From Taibaiella sp. (GTDB taxonomy: Bacteria > Bacteroidota > Bacteroidia > Chitinophagales > Chitinophagaceae), in contig JAHHDV010000025.1 of assembly GCA_019739295.1 (NCBI GenBank), positions 1 through 54,512 on the forward strand: DNA of 54,512 bases, read 5' to 3'. Each line of letters starts with the position of its first letter. The first letter of the stretch is position 1. This document shows positions 21,653-30,375 of the stretch, in pieces. Position numbers and translations under genes: made by a program. The notes beneath the pieces are model-generated. The model was not told the DNA's origin, ran no database searches, and saw only the letters and a list, made by a program, of their open reading frames with translations.

Positions 21653-24600
21653 ATGAGAAAATCCTTTATTAAAAAAAATGCAACATTAGCTATTGTGGTC
21701 GTCGCCTGCATGGGTGTCAGCGAGCTTGCGGCACAAGATTGCTATTCCGTTAGTGGCTGTTCTGATTTCAGCAACTTTGGATACAGTTCTTCCGGAGCAG
21801 ATGACCTTGAGTATGATAACTATGTATCAGGCTTTCACTCTACAGTGGTGAGGGATCTTGATGGTACTTTTAAAATATGGGGGGAAATGTCCCAGGCTGA
21901 CGGTTACAGTTCTTATCTAATGCCTACCCCCATTAATCCGGGCAATTATCCCGGGCTTACGGGCAATCCTTTAAAAGCGGCTATCGGTAGTGGCACTATC
22001 GGGAATGTTCAGTTTATATTGTTGACCGATGATGATAAGTTGTGGACCTGGGGCAGAGCAGGTGCGCTCCTGGACCCTTCCTTAACGACCAATATAAGTG
22101 TATTCTATGACGGGGACTATATTGATATAGCGCCGTTCCAGGAATTTAGCCTGGGACTTCCTTCCGGCATTGCAGCTTCAGATGTCAAAATGATGTTTGC
22201 GACCAATGGTACCCTCCTGATCACCACCTGTGGCGGAGAGGTATATTTCATTACGGATTATTGGGGAAATTCCGGGAGTGGTTCAACTTCTGATGTTAAC
22301 GTATGGGCAAAAGTAAAAAAGACCACAATGGACGGGACAAGTGATTTAACCGGTATCGTAGCTGCAAGAGGATGTCCCTATGGTTTCATAGCTCTGGACG
22401 AAACAGGCAACCTGTGGACCTGGGGGTACGAAACATGGGACGGCGTAAATCCCCGGACCCACAGGAGCGCTGCCGAACAAATGGCCCTTCCGGCTGATGC
22501 TACCGGCTCTGTCAAAATGGTGGGAATGACGGGAGGTTCGGGTACCGCCTATTGCCTGTTATATGAAGATGGTAATCTATATACACTGGGTGATAATGAT
22601 GTGAGGCAATTAGGAGACTGGACTACGGCTAATAGGCAGACATGGGTACAGCCGAGGTATACTTCTGCTTCCGGCCCTGTAATGAATGATATCAAATGGA
22701 TTTCTCCCCAGGAGCATGATGGTATATATAGCAATGTAAGTGTGATTAATGAAGATAAAAAAATACTTAACTGGGGAGAAGAGGATAAATCAAATTTAGG
22801 CAGGGGCATGGCAGACTGCTACTCATCGACATCCGCTTTAGACCCGGGAGAGCCTGTTGGGTTTTCAGAAGGATATGATAATTCCGGTATAATAGCTATA
22901 GAAACCGGAGGACACACCCTTATGGCAATGAGAGAATGCGAGAGTAATTTTGGATATGTAGGACACAGAGTTAACGGTAGTATGGGTGATAATGATCCGG
23001 TAGATGAATGTGATGATCATTTCCATTTTGCAACCAGCGCGGTTGAAGTATGTGGCGCTGTAGTAGTAGACGCAACATTGAATTCATCAGTAGAAGGTCC
23101 TTACTACGTAGGAAATTCTTTAACTTTATTAAGTAATCCTTCAGGAGGTACTTATTCCATCTCAACGACAAGTACCGGGACAGCAACTTTAACAGATAGT
23201 ACATTGACTTTTACAGGAGCCGGTACGGTACGGGTAGAATATACAATTGTAACATCTGATTGTGGTTCGGTTACGGTAAGCAAAACCTTTAATGTCGAAG
23301 AATCAAGTGTCATCATAACTATACCCGGGCAGATATGGATAGATGCAAATGGTGATGCAGAAATTGATGGTACAGAGACAGGTACTGATAATGATATGTG
23401 GGTAAATCTCGTAGATCCCGATGGTATCGTTATCTCCTCTGTTAAGGTTAATGCCGATGGTACTTACCAGTTTGAGATCAGTGATGGAGACTTAAGTCTT
23501 GCAGGAGATTATTCTGCAATATTAACGCAGAGCAGCAGGTATAAAGGAGATTTACTTACCGGTTCTGATGAAGCCAGCGGGGAATTTGAATATACAGGCA
23601 CAAACAGGGGATCGGGAACAGGCAATACAGCTAATACCACCGGGGTTATCAATGCCGGAGATTTAAGTGTTATCTCAACGACTACAACTACTGATCCTGT
23701 GAATTTCGGTATTCAACGCCCTCCGGTTGCTGATCCAAAAGAGTTTTCTGTAGATCATTCCTCTTTCAGTGATGTTCCGCCTGTAGGCTTTCCTGTAGTT
23801 TCTGATTATCAATCCATACCTTTGTCATCACCGGATCTTACCGGCTATCCTACCGGAGGATCATTATCCGGTTCAGATCCTGAGGATTGTCCTGACCCTT
23901 CTGATTGTAATACGGGCACCGGCACTACATTCACTATTCATTCGATCAATTCCAATACCAAAGTATATTATGATTTTGGTGATGGTACCCCTGTAGAGAT
24001 AGAGGTAACGGGAGGTTCTGTAAATATTCCGGACTTTGACGTTACAAAAATGGTCATCTACGGAGCAAATGGCAGTGGAGACCTTGGAGATGAATTAGGC
24101 TTTACTTATTCCCTCACTGATAAAGCCGGCAGTACGAGTGTTCCTGTGAATTATGCAATGACGCTCTCCGGTCCATTACCTGTATCCCTAGCCTACTTTG
24201 GCATTAGCAAGGTTAATCAGTCAGTTTTGTTAGAATGGTCTACATTCTCAGAAAGCAATAACCGTGGCTTCGAGATAGAACGCAGTATAGACAGCCGCTT
24301 ATGGGATCATATCGGCTGGACAGCTACCAAGGCCGATGAGGGGAACAGCAGCAAACAACTGACTTATACATTCGTTGATCACCAACCCAATACCGGAACG
24401 AATTTTTACAGATTGAAACAGGTGGATCATAATGGCAGTCATACATACAGTCCGGTTCAGATGGTATATTTTGAAAACCTATTAGGTATATTCATTGTAC
24501 CTAACCCGACCAAAGGAAGAACAACTATCAATAACCTGCCCGAAGGCAAAAACCAGATTACGGTAATGAACAATAGCGGGCAGGTATTAATGAGAAAAGA

Positions 24601-24718
24601 AGTAATGAACCTTACAGAATATACGATAGATATGTCTGTATACGCTTCAGGAACCTACCATATCCATGTCAAAGATGAATCCGGAAATGTTATAAACCAA
24701 AAAGTAGTAAAACAATAG
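21653..24718 (+). CDS. RCC1-like / SdrD-B-like type IX secretion substrate
   Basis: A 1021-residue secreted protein, intact only in this arm. Residues 1-28 are a signal peptide ending near LAAQD. Residues ~55-440 contain repeated blades resembling RCC1/beta-propeller units (LWTWGRAG, LWTWGYETWDG, LYTLGDNDVRQLG, ILNWGEEDKSNLG). An Ig-like stretch follows (~480-555), then an SdrD-B-like unit (IPGQIWIDANGDAEIDG, ~560). A region with many Pro/Asp/Ser and a cysteine-flanked segment comes next, and finally a type A sorting domain (IVPNPTKGRTTI, ~950, to QKVVKQ). It is transcribed in the same direction as the lectin-like gene but separated by a terminator and its own promoter-like box. The role is probably surface display; the ligand is unknown. 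Confidence 0.87.
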   Translation: MRKSFIKKNATLAIVVVACMGVSELAAQDCYSVSGCSDFSNFGYSSSGADDLEYDNYVSGFHSTVVRDLDGTFKIWGEMSQADGYSSYLMPTPINPGNYPGLTGNPLKAAIGSGTIGNVQFILLTDDDKLWTWGRAGALLDPSLTTNISVFYDGDYIDIAPFQEFSLGLPSGIAASDVKMMFATNGTLLITTCGGEVYFITDYWGNSGSGSTSDVNVWAKVKKTTMDGTSDLTGIVAARGCPYGFIALDETGNLWTWGYETWDGVNPRTHRSAAEQMALPADATGSVKMVGMTGGSGTAYCLLYEDGNLYTLGDNDVRQLGDWTTANRQTWVQPRYTSASGPVMNDIKWISPQEHDGIYSNVSVINEDKKILNWGEEDKSNLGRGMADCYSSTSALDPGEPVGFSEGYDNSGIIAIETGGHTLMAMRECESNFGYVGHRVNGSMGDNDPVDECDDHFHFATSAVEVCGAVVVDATLNSSVEGPYYVGNSLTLLSNPSGGTYSISTTSTGTATLTDSTLTFTGAGTVRVEYTIVTSDCGSVTVSKTFNVEESSVIITIPGQIWIDANGDAEIDGTETGTDNDMWVNLVDPDGIVISSVKVNADGTYQFEISDGDLSLAGDYSAILTQSSRYKGDLLTGSDEASGEFEYTGTNRGSGTGNTANTTGVINAGDLSVISTTTTTDPVNFGIQRPPVADPKEFSVDHSSFSDVPPVGFPVVSDYQSIPLSSPDLTGYPTGGSLSGSDPEDCPDPSDCNTGTGTTFTIHSINSNTKVYYDFGDGTPVEIEVTGGSVNIPDFDVTKMVIYGANGSGDLGDELGFTYSLTDKAGSTSVPVNYAMTLSGPLPVSLAYFGISKVNQSVLLEWSTFSESNNRGFEIERSIDSRLWDHIGWTATKADEGNSSKQLTYTFVDHQPNTGTNFYRLKQVDHNGSHTYSPVQMVYFENLLGIFIVPNPTKGRTTINNLPEGKNQITVMNNSGQVLMRKEVMNLTEYTIDMSVYASGTYHIHVKDESGNVINQKVVKQ

Positions 24719-24738
24719 TCCGGTTTATGGTACAACAG

Positions 24739-24776
24739 AAAAATCCGTCCGCGGGTAAAATCCGGACGGATTTTTT
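24739..24776. terminator. Terminator after the RCC1-like gene
   Basis: A 13-bp stem (AAAAATCCGTCCG with its complement) and an 11-base loop, then a T run, 20 bases past the stop. It lies outside the mirrored region, so only one copy is present. Confidence 0.8.
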
Positions 24777-25180
24777 ATTGGTATTTTTTACCCCTTCCGG
24801 TTACCTTATACCTCCTGTTGGATAAAATTAAAAGGTGAAGTAATCTCTATATTCACTGCCATTCTGTGCTTATGGATCATCTGACAGAAACTTAAAATTG
24901 AGCTTATTGTAATGGAGAGTATAATCAGCTAAAGAAAAAAGCAATGATCCGTTACCCGAACGGTACAAGACAGAGACGCTGCCTAAGAGGTCTTTTGTGT
25001 CACATTGAGCCTGTCGAAATGTGATTACGCACGGTCACAACCTGTGTTTCGGTCTGGTTCAACACGACAGGTTTGCTTATTTTTCAGACAAATCTTTTTT
25101 GATAAAACCCAATATATCCGGATCCTGAAAAAACATCCTGTTTTGCTGACATAATCCCAAATATCTCTATAAAAAAAACT
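24777..25180. other. Gene-free region with a short dispersed-repeat-like element
   Basis: About 400 bases without a supportable gene. Around 24996-25075 is a TCACATTGAGCCTGTCGAAA-type motif followed by an imperfect inverted partner (CACGACAGGTTTG). This resembles the short intergenic repeats common in Bacteroidetes genomes. Identification is from pattern memory only. Confidence 0.35.
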
Positions 25181-25181
25181 C

Positions 25182-25211
25182 TTTTTGTAATTAAATTTTT
25201 TTGTATCTTCG
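25182..25211 (+). promoter_or_regulatory. Putative promoter of tRNA-Leu
   Basis: TTTTTG at 25182-25187 and TATCTTCG at 25204-25211, separated by 16 bases and ending 17 bases before the tRNA. The second box is one step from the TAnnTTTG consensus; spacing is a little short. Confidence 0.45.
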
Positions 25212-25228
25212 CGGTCCTGATATCAGCA

Positions 25229-25312
25229 GCCCGAGTGGCGAAATTGGTAGACGCACTGTGTTCAGGTCGCAGCGTTCGTAAGGATGTGCTGGTTCGAATC
25301 CAGTCTCGGGCA
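25229..25312 (+). tRNA. tRNA-Leu (anticodon CAG)
   Basis: Acceptor stem GCCCGAG pairs with CTCGGGC, followed by discriminator A. The D-arm has the class II form (GGCGAAATTGGTAGACGC). The anticodon stem CTGTG/CGCAG encloses TTCAGGT, giving anticodon CAG. A long variable arm and a TTCGAAT T-loop follow. The CCA end is not encoded. The total of 84 bases suits a class II tRNA. Confidence 0.93.
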
Positions 25313-25315
25313 CAT

Positions 25316-25348
25316 AAAGAGGATGAACTATTCAGTTTATCCTCTTTT
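25316..25348. terminator. Terminator between tRNA-Leu and the HEAT-like gene
   Basis: AAAGAGGAT pairs with ATCCTCTTT around a 14-base loop and is followed by T-rich sequence. It serves the tRNA and, on the other strand, possibly the convergent gene ending at 25360. Confidence 0.55.
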
Positions 25349-25359
25349 GCTTTTATAAC

Positions 25360-25905
25360 CTATTTCTGCTGGCTGAGTTTCCTGAGTGCCTGTTGCAGTT
25401 TTTTAGTTTTCGGGGGATAATCAATGGTATCCGGCAATCTTGATGCAATCACTTTCTCCAGCCGTGCCTTATGTGTATGATCTGCTACAGAGACCGCACT
25501 CGTAGCATAACTCGGCAGTTGGTTGACCGGTGCTTTCATCACCTCATCAATCAGCAAGGTCAGGCAGGCATCTTTATATTCTTCGTGTACAGCCAGGACT
25601 GTCAGTATCCTGACATAGTGATCTCTGCTGATTACAGAGGTACCATCCGCAAGAGCTGCAAATAGTCCTAAATGCTCATAGGCCATATGAGGCCGGTATA
25701 TAGCCATCGGACTTAACAAAAACATCGTTGCCCAGGATACCTTCACATCCGGGTTCTTCAGGATTTCTACGAGGTCAGCATAATAAGGGATCAGGGATTC
25801 CGGGTCTTTCTCTGCTATTTTCTTCAATTCTTTTGCCGCAATCATCTTTTCTACAAATTTCCCTTCTTCCAGTATCTTAATATATCCTTTGATCATTGAT
25901 GACAT
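25360..25905 (-). CDS. HEAT/ARM-repeat-like hypothetical protein
   Basis: A 181-residue soluble protein with no signal peptide or membrane segment. It is made of short amphipathic helices in a pattern like HEAT/ARM repeats (for example AAKELKKIAEKDPESLIPYY, then DLVEILKNPDVKVSWATMFL, then HEEYKDACLTLLIDEVMKAP). Such all-helical repeats usually serve as protein-binding scaffolds. No catalytic motif is visible. The start could be the first Met or the Met three codons later. It converges on the tRNA-Leu gene and diverges from the DUF983 gene. No specific function can be given. Confidence 0.65.
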   Translation of the reverse strand: MSSMIKGYIKILEEGKFVEKMIAAKELKKIAEKDPESLIPYYADLVEILKNPDVKVSWATMFLLSPMAIYRPHMAYEHLGLFAALADGTSVISRDHYVRILTVLAVHEEYKDACLTLLIDEVMKAPVNQLPSYATSAVSVADHTHKARLEKVIASRLPDTIDYPPKTKKLQQALRKLSQQK

Positions 25906-26023
25906 TGATTTTACAGCATAGGTACTTTCTTATTCTAAGATATCCAAACCAGCCCGGAAATATGTCAAAAATAATGATGCTGTTCCATCTAATATTGATA
26001 CTTCTGAAGCAAAAGATTAATAG

Positions 26024-26031
26024 TACCTTTG
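26024..26031 (+). promoter_or_regulatory. Putative -7 element TACCTTTG
   Basis: Fits TAnnTTTG and lies 36 bases upstream of the DUF983 start. A weak TTG lies farther upstream than the ideal 19 bases. Confidence 0.35.
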
Positions 26032-26067
26032 CAAAAATTTTAACCACAATAGGAAAAATTTGGTTCT

Positions 26068-26464
26068 ATGTCAAATGCTTTCATTTCCTTACTTAAGATG
26101 CGCTGTCCTAATTGCAGGAAAGGGCCTATGTTCACCAACAAAAGTATTTTCCCTCTTAAGAAACTCCAGGATATGCCTGAAAAAATGTTCCTGTGGTCAA
26201 AAAATGGAAATTGAACCCGGATTTTATTATGGGACAGGATATGTGAGCTACGCATTAAGCGTAGGTCTTTCCATCATCAATTTCATTTGGTTCTATTTTA
26301 TTTTCGGGGTTTCGGTTTTTGACAACAGCCTGTTTTATTACCTCGGGGTCAATATTGCTTTGTTACTCATACTGATGCCCTGGATTATGCGGTATTCACG
26401 GGTTATCTATTTATATATGTTTGTAAAAAAAGACAGCCTTAAAAAACTGAAAGAATCCGCATAA
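26068..26464 (+). CDS. DUF983 membrane protein (one apparent frameshift)
   Basis: Small inner-membrane protein of the DUF983 family, about 131 residues once a frame break is repaired. The true start is the ATG at 26068, giving MSNAFISLLKMRCPNCRKGP, which holds the first half of a zinc-ribbon-like pair; the second half reads CSCGQKM. Joining them needs one A fewer in the run near 26180 (six A; five keep the frame). Two membrane segments follow (SYALSVGLSIINFIWFYFIF and YYLGVNIALLLILMPWIM). The break lies in the non-mirrored part of the window, so no second copy can confirm it. I judge it a sequencing error because both halves match the family. Function of DUF983 is not known to me. Confidence 0.78.
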
Positions 26465-26525
26465 CGGGTTAAGCCTATTTTGTGAAAATAACCGGAAAAA
26501 AATGGTGGCATTCCCGTTATTTCCT

Positions 26526-27209
26526 TTATCCTTCTTTCTCAAAAGAAATATTATTGAAGAAAACAAGCTGCAATTGATGTGAAGAAGTATGAGGAAGAAT
26601 CTGGCTCATATATCCGACTTCCGCTTTGAGATCTTTATTAATCTGGTAACCTAAGGCTGCATACACCCTGTTCCGGTCGTAATAACCTGCCTGCAAATTG
26701 ATAAAAATCTCATTGTAGAAAGATAGGTAAACCGCATTCGGCTTCATCTCCCGGTAATTCAAAGGGATATTGGCAGAAAGAAAATACCTCGCTCTCATAG
26801 TTGACTGATTGCTTCCTGGAATTCTATATTCCAATCTATACCTGTGTTGTAAGTAAGTACGAAGAATATTTTGCTTGGTAATGAACTGCCCGAATATCCT
26901 ATGCTCTGTATTCCTGCTCTTATGACCCGATGCATCATACGGTTCAGAAATAATGTATCCATAACCCAGGAGAAGATTGTTGTTATGAGGTGTGAGGTCA
27001 TAACCTAAGCCGGTTCTTAACATGAGCTGTTCCAGATCTCCGATAAAATTATAATTGCGATACTGTACTTCGTTATGCCAGTTCAGGCTCTTGCTGACTT
27101 TATTATTCCCGAAATATATCCACCAGTTTCCCGGGCTGCTTTGGCCATTTGCATTACTGAGATGAAGTAATAAGATGAATATTCCCAGGATACGCTTAAC
27201 ACGCTTCAT
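26526..27209 (-). CDS. DUF2490 family protein (predicted outer-membrane beta-barrel)
   Basis: A 227-residue exported protein. The start at 27209 gives MKRVKRILGIFILLLHLSNA followed by Asn-Gly-Gln, a good signal peptide; 22 codons upstream in frame are untranslated or misassigned. The mature part has alternating aromatic strands (NWWIYFGNNKVSKSLNWHNE, QLMLRTGLGYDL, LLLGYGYI, AALGYQINKDLKAEVGYM) and a terminal Phe-rich strand, as in small beta-barrels. The DUF2490 assignment rests on the opening WxxY and the LQHRYRLE-type block. It lies 71 bases from the E2 gene on the same strand, probably as its downstream neighbour. No transport substrate can be inferred. Confidence 0.72.
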   Translation of the reverse strand: MKRVKRILGIFILLLHLSNANGQSSPGNWWIYFGNNKVSKSLNWHNEVQYRNYNFIGDLEQLMLRTGLGYDLTPHNNNLLLGYGYIISEPYDASGHKSRNTEHRIFGQFITKQNILRTYLQHRYRLEYRIPGSNQSTMRARYFLSANIPLNYREMKPNAVYLSFYNEIFINLQAGYYDRNRVYAALGYQINKDLKAEVGYMSQILPHTSSHQLQLVFFNNISFEKEG

Positions 27210-27280
27210 GATCAATTTCTTTTTTAAAAAAATAGCCGAACTGGGGATGATTCGGCTATACTGTAATGATTCCATATAGT

Positions 27281-28540
27281 TTACAGATCCAGCAATACCT
27301 GCAATGGATCTCTACCGATGATCAATTGTTCCGGATTTTCAAGTAATTCTTTTACCCTTACCAAAAAGCCTACGGATTCTCTTCCATCAATGATCCTGTG
27401 GTCATAACTTAAGGCCAGGTACATCATAGGCCTGATCTTGATTTCCCCGTCTACAACCATCGGCCTTTCCTGGATCTTATGCATTCCTAAGATCGCAGAT
27501 TGAGGAATATTGATAATAGGAGTACTCATCAATGATCCGAATACACCACCATTGGTAATGGTAAATGTACCTCCGGTCATTTCTTCGATGGTAAGTGCAT
27601 TATTTCTTGCTTTGGTCGCCAGGTCAACTACGGCTTGTTCCAATCCCGCCATACTCAAACTTTCCGCATTTCTAATCACCGGAACTACCAGACCCTTAGG
27701 TGCTGACACAGCGATCGAAATATCTACATATTCATGAGATACGATATGGTCCTCATTGATATAAGAATTGACAGCCGGCCATTCCTGTAATGCGATACAA
27801 CACGCTCTGGCGAAGAAAGACATAAATCCAAGCCCGACATTATGGGCCTCTTTGAACTTGTCTTTATATTGAGAGCGGATCTCCATGATATGGGTCATAT
27901 CTACTTCGTTAAAAGTAGTCAGCATAGCGGTTGTATTCTTTGCTTCCACCAGGCGGCGTGAAATCGTCTTACGAAGGTTACTCATCTTCTTAGATTCTTC
28001 ATTGCGGGAGAATGCAGCCTGACCATTTGAGGCCTGTGGATGGGATAATGCCAGGAGGACATCGTTTTTGAATATTCTTCCATTCGTCCCGGTACCTTTT
28101 ACCGTAGCAGCATTTACTTTTTTGTCCTGCATAATAGCTGCTGCCACCGGGGTAGCCTTTATATCTGCAGGGGTAGCAGCAGGCGGCTGCTGAGCTGTCT
28201 TCGCCTCTGTCTGGGCCGGAACGGCTGCAGTTGAAGGAGTTGCAGCCGGCTCTGTAACTTTTTGTTCCGGTGCTGTACCTGATTCAGCAGTACCGGCAGG
28301 TCTTTCAGCCGTCTCATCTATCTGGCAGGCCACATCACCTATGCTTAAATCCTGGCCTTCCTGCGCCACAATTTTTAATATTCCCGCTTGCTCTGCATTC
28401 AACTCAAAGGTCGCCTTCTCAGACTCCAGCTCGCACAGGACTTCATCTCTTTCAACCCAGTCCCCGTCCTTTTTGAGCCAGGATACAAGTGTTACTTCAT
28501 TGATCGATTCTCCTACTGGTGGTACTTTGATTTCTATCAT
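27281..28540 (-). CDS. odhB: 2-oxoglutarate dehydrogenase E2, dihydrolipoyl succinyltransferase
   Basis: A 419-residue E2 core of the 2-oxoglutarate dehydrogenase complex, which transfers succinyl groups from lipoyl-lysine to CoA in the TCA cycle. A single lipoyl domain (residues 1-76) carries Lys42 in ESEKATFEL. An Ala/Pro/Thr-rich linker runs from ~80 to 125. The peripheral subunit-binding domain follows ([20 protein letters not shown], ending [12 protein letters not shown]). The catalytic domain covers ~185-419, with SYDHRIIDG giving His381 and Asp385. The length matches the family. The E1 gene, often adjacent, is absent: a DUF2490 gene lies downstream and a MaoC gene upstream. Confidence 0.93.
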   Translation of the reverse strand: MIEIKVPPVGESINEVTLVSWLKKDGDWVERDEVLCELESEKATFELNAEQAGILKIVAQEGQDLSIGDVACQIDETAERPAGTAESGTAPEQKVTEPAATPSTAAVPAQTEAKTAQQPPAATPADIKATPVAAAIMQDKKVNAATVKGTGTNGRIFKNDVLLALSHPQASNGQAAFSRNEESKKMSNLRKTISRRLVEAKNTTAMLTTFNEVDMTHIMEIRSQYKDKFKEAHNVGLGFMSFFARACCIALQEWPAVNSYINEDHIVSHEYVDISIAVSAPKGLVVPVIRNAESLSMAGLEQAVVDLATKARNNALTIEEMTGGTFTITNGGVFGSLMSTPIINIPQSAILGMHKIQERPMVVDGEIKIRPMMYLALSYDHRIIDGRESVGFLVRVKELLENPEQLIIGRDPLQVLLDL

Positions 28541-28746
28541 GCCGGATAAATATTGAAAAATTTTATGTTCATTAAAATAATCCGCTAAATTACTTTACTT
28601 CATTGAGTTGTCAAAGTATAAATCTTATTATTCACTAATTATTTTAAAATAGTACAATTCATAAAAGCTATTTGAAAAATCTAAAAACAAAAACAGCTGT
28701 ATACCGGAAAATACAGCTGTTCCTGGTGAAAAATTTAAATATACGC
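28541..28746. other. Intergenic region before odhB
   Basis: 206 bases, AT-rich at 28560-28690, with no open frame. It should carry the odhB promoter on the minus strand and the MaoC-gene terminator described separately. Confidence 0.5.
28680..28721 (-). terminator. Terminator of the MaoC-family gene
   Basis: AACAGCTGTAT pairs with ATACAGCTGTT around an 8-base loop; on the minus strand it is followed by a T-rich tract. It begins 26 bases past the stop. Confidence 0.6.
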
Positions 28747-29158
28747 TTACCAGATATACTGCTTTTTATTCATCAATGTCGCTTCTCCCGCAATTGTCAT
28801 GTCACCTGTAGCGATGTCTTTCACCTCGCACTCATAACGAATGCGGTTCTTCTCCGGAAAAAACCTCAGCTACACGAACCGTAGCTTCATATTGTGTATC
28901 TACAAACATGGGTTTCAGCCATTTCATGGACTGGGTCAGGTATACATGTCCGTCATTATACCACAAGGCACCAAATATTTTGGTAAACACACTTGCACCC
29001 AGAAAACCATGGATAATACAACGTCCGAACATACTTTGCTTCCCTGCTTCTTCATCTATATGAAGCGGGTTCGTATCTCCGCTGACACGTGCATAATCAT
29101 TGACATCCTGCTGGGTATAACTGAATTCATGTTTGAACTCGTCTCCTATTTTTAACAT
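28747..29158 (-). CDS. MaoC-family (R)-specific enoyl-CoA hydratase (one apparent frameshift)
   Basis: A hot-dog-fold hydratase of about 136 residues after repair. The hydratase signature DYARVSGDTNPLHID sits at residues ~22-36 and holds the catalytic Asp and His. GxCIIHGFLGAS and the dimer-strand region follow. The frame breaks near 28856, where a run of six T (plus-strand A) gives a false ending; with five T the frame continues through IRYECEVKD and ATLMNKKQ to a stop at 28747. The repaired C-terminus has the usual length. The family hydrates enoyl-CoA in fatty-acid or acyl-CoA metabolism. It is a single gene with its own terminator, not clearly part of the pigment operon. Confidence 0.82.
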
Positions 29159-29247
29159 AATCAGATTTGTTTTGAAAAAATAATGAAAAATAAAATAGCT
29201 GTCTTTTCCTATGCAAGGAAGTCAAACTCTGTCATATATCCAAATGT

Positions 29248-30375
29248 TTATATAATTCTTTCATTATTTCGTAACCATCGCTCCGGGAGATCGTCAGAAG
29301 CTGCAGCTACATAGTCTTCATAGGAGCAGGGTATAAAATTCCCAGAAGGCATTTGCATCCACCATCTTCCCGTACGTTTACTTTTCTTGAATACGGTTTG
29401 TGTCTCGGCAAAAATGACATGATGAACTTCGTATGCTGCTTCGTCATTCATATCTGCTTCCATCGATTGTGCATACCAGCCGTCCAGGAGATACCAGATA
29501 CTTTGCGCTATAGCTTTCGCACCGATATCATCCTGATCATTTTCAGGGAGATAACCATAGAAGCCTATAGAATTCAGATCATCATTCATTGCAGCAAATT
29601 TGGTAAGTTCACACAATTCATTGTTGAGCAAACCATTGGGAGAACCGTTTCTCAGGTAAGGCGCATCTGCATATTTCATAGCCATCATATCTATAGAGAG
29701 CATATGGACAGATCTGAGATCCGGCTCCACCAGTTCAATCTTCTCTTTAACAAGACCCAGCCTGATACAATCGAACCGAAGCCTGTCCAATGTCTGTAAG
29801 ATAGTCGGGTCCACCAGATAAGACTGGAATCCGATATGGGTAAAATGCCGGATAAAATTGCTCCTGCCGGTAAGCATCTCCATAAGGAAGCCCTGGTCTG
29901 TTACTTCTTCCTCCTCCTTCAAATCAATCAGCGAATCTATAACTGCCACATCTACCAGTTGTTTTAATCCCTGATAAGCGCGGTACTGGGCCAGTGTCAG
30001 GTCATGACTTCCTCCCAGTATGATTATTTTTTTTCCTTCTTTAAGTAATTCCTGCATGACTGTAGATAAAGAGCTGTAAGAATCTTCAATGGACTCCCCC
30101 AGTAAAAGATTGCCGGCATCGGCTATCCGGACCTGGTCATGCCAGTAGTGCAATGGATACAATTGCTGACGGATCGCATCAGGCGCGAATGATGTCGCCC
30201 TCTGTCCGGCTCCCCTTTGCTCACCGCACCCAAGGATAACGACATCGGTTTCGTCCCAGGTATCATGCTCCCAATTGACTGCTTTGATTCGCGAACCTAT
30301 CTGTGTGGGTAAATATGCAGTCCGATGATAATCAGAGAAATGTATGTCTGAAAAATAATGTCTGAACTCTCTCAT
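29248..30375 (-). CDS. Arginase/formimidoylglutamase-family protein with altered metal ligands
   Basis: About 375 residues from the chosen start Met-Arg-Glu-Phe; an in-frame Met 37 codons upstream adds a stretch not typical of the family. Ureohydrolase landmarks are present: GCGEQRGAG.R near the N-terminus and GGSHDLTLAQYRAYQ in the middle. Two manganese-binding motifs deviate. The usual Asp-Ala-His-x-Asp reads DSLID, losing the His, and the usual Ser-x-Asp-x-Asp reads SIDMMA, losing the second Asp. Family members cleave formiminoglutamate, arginine or agmatine. Here catalysis is doubtful, and a Bacteroidetes-specific non-canonical branch is possible. It diverges from the catalase gene; no other histidine-degradation gene is in the window. 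Confidence 0.75.
   Translation of the reverse strand: MREFRHYFSDIHFSDYHRTAYLPTQIGSRIKAVNWEHDTWDETDVVILGCGEQRGAGQRATSFAPDAIRQQLYPLHYWHDQVRIADAGNLLLGESIEDSYSSLSTVMQELLKEGKKIIILGGSHDLTLAQYRAYQGLKQLVDVAVIDSLIDLKEEEEVTDQGFLMEMLTGRSNFIRHFTHIGFQSYLVDPTILQTLDRLRFDCIRLGLVKEKIELVEPDLRSVHMLSIDMMAMKYADAPYLRNGSPNGLLNNELCELTKFAAMNDDLNSIGFYGYLPENDQDDIGAKAIAQSIWYLLDGWYAQSMEADMNDEAAYEVHHVIFAETQTVFKKSKRTGRWWMQMPSGNFIPCSYEDYVAAASDDLPERWLRNNERII

Larger units (their letters stand above)
1..24436. repeat. Giant near-perfect palindrome 1 (arms of about 12.2 kb)
   Basis: Bases 1-12214 are the reverse complement of 12216-24436. Mirror positions sum to 24430 at the centre, 24439 through most of the arms and 24437 at the left edge; the drift comes from single-base indels. 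Every gene of the right arm has a mirror twin in the left arm. The 6.3-kb lectin-like gene encodes the same protein in both arms, while the kinase region next to the centre carries many arm-specific indels. There are no transposase genes, direct repeats or terminal motifs. A fold-back artefact of amplification, library preparation or assembly is the most economical explanation; a real inverted duplication is the alternative. Confidence 0.97.

Noticed and set aside
1..24436. Composite transposon or integrated element bounded by inverted repeats
   Set aside because: The inverted repeats are the entire arms and meet at a 1-base centre; there is no interior cargo, no transposase and no target-site duplication.
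25235..25420. 61-residue reading frame beginning inside tRNA-Leu
   Set aside because: It overlaps the tRNA and its terminator and is a translation of structured RNA sequence, not a gene.
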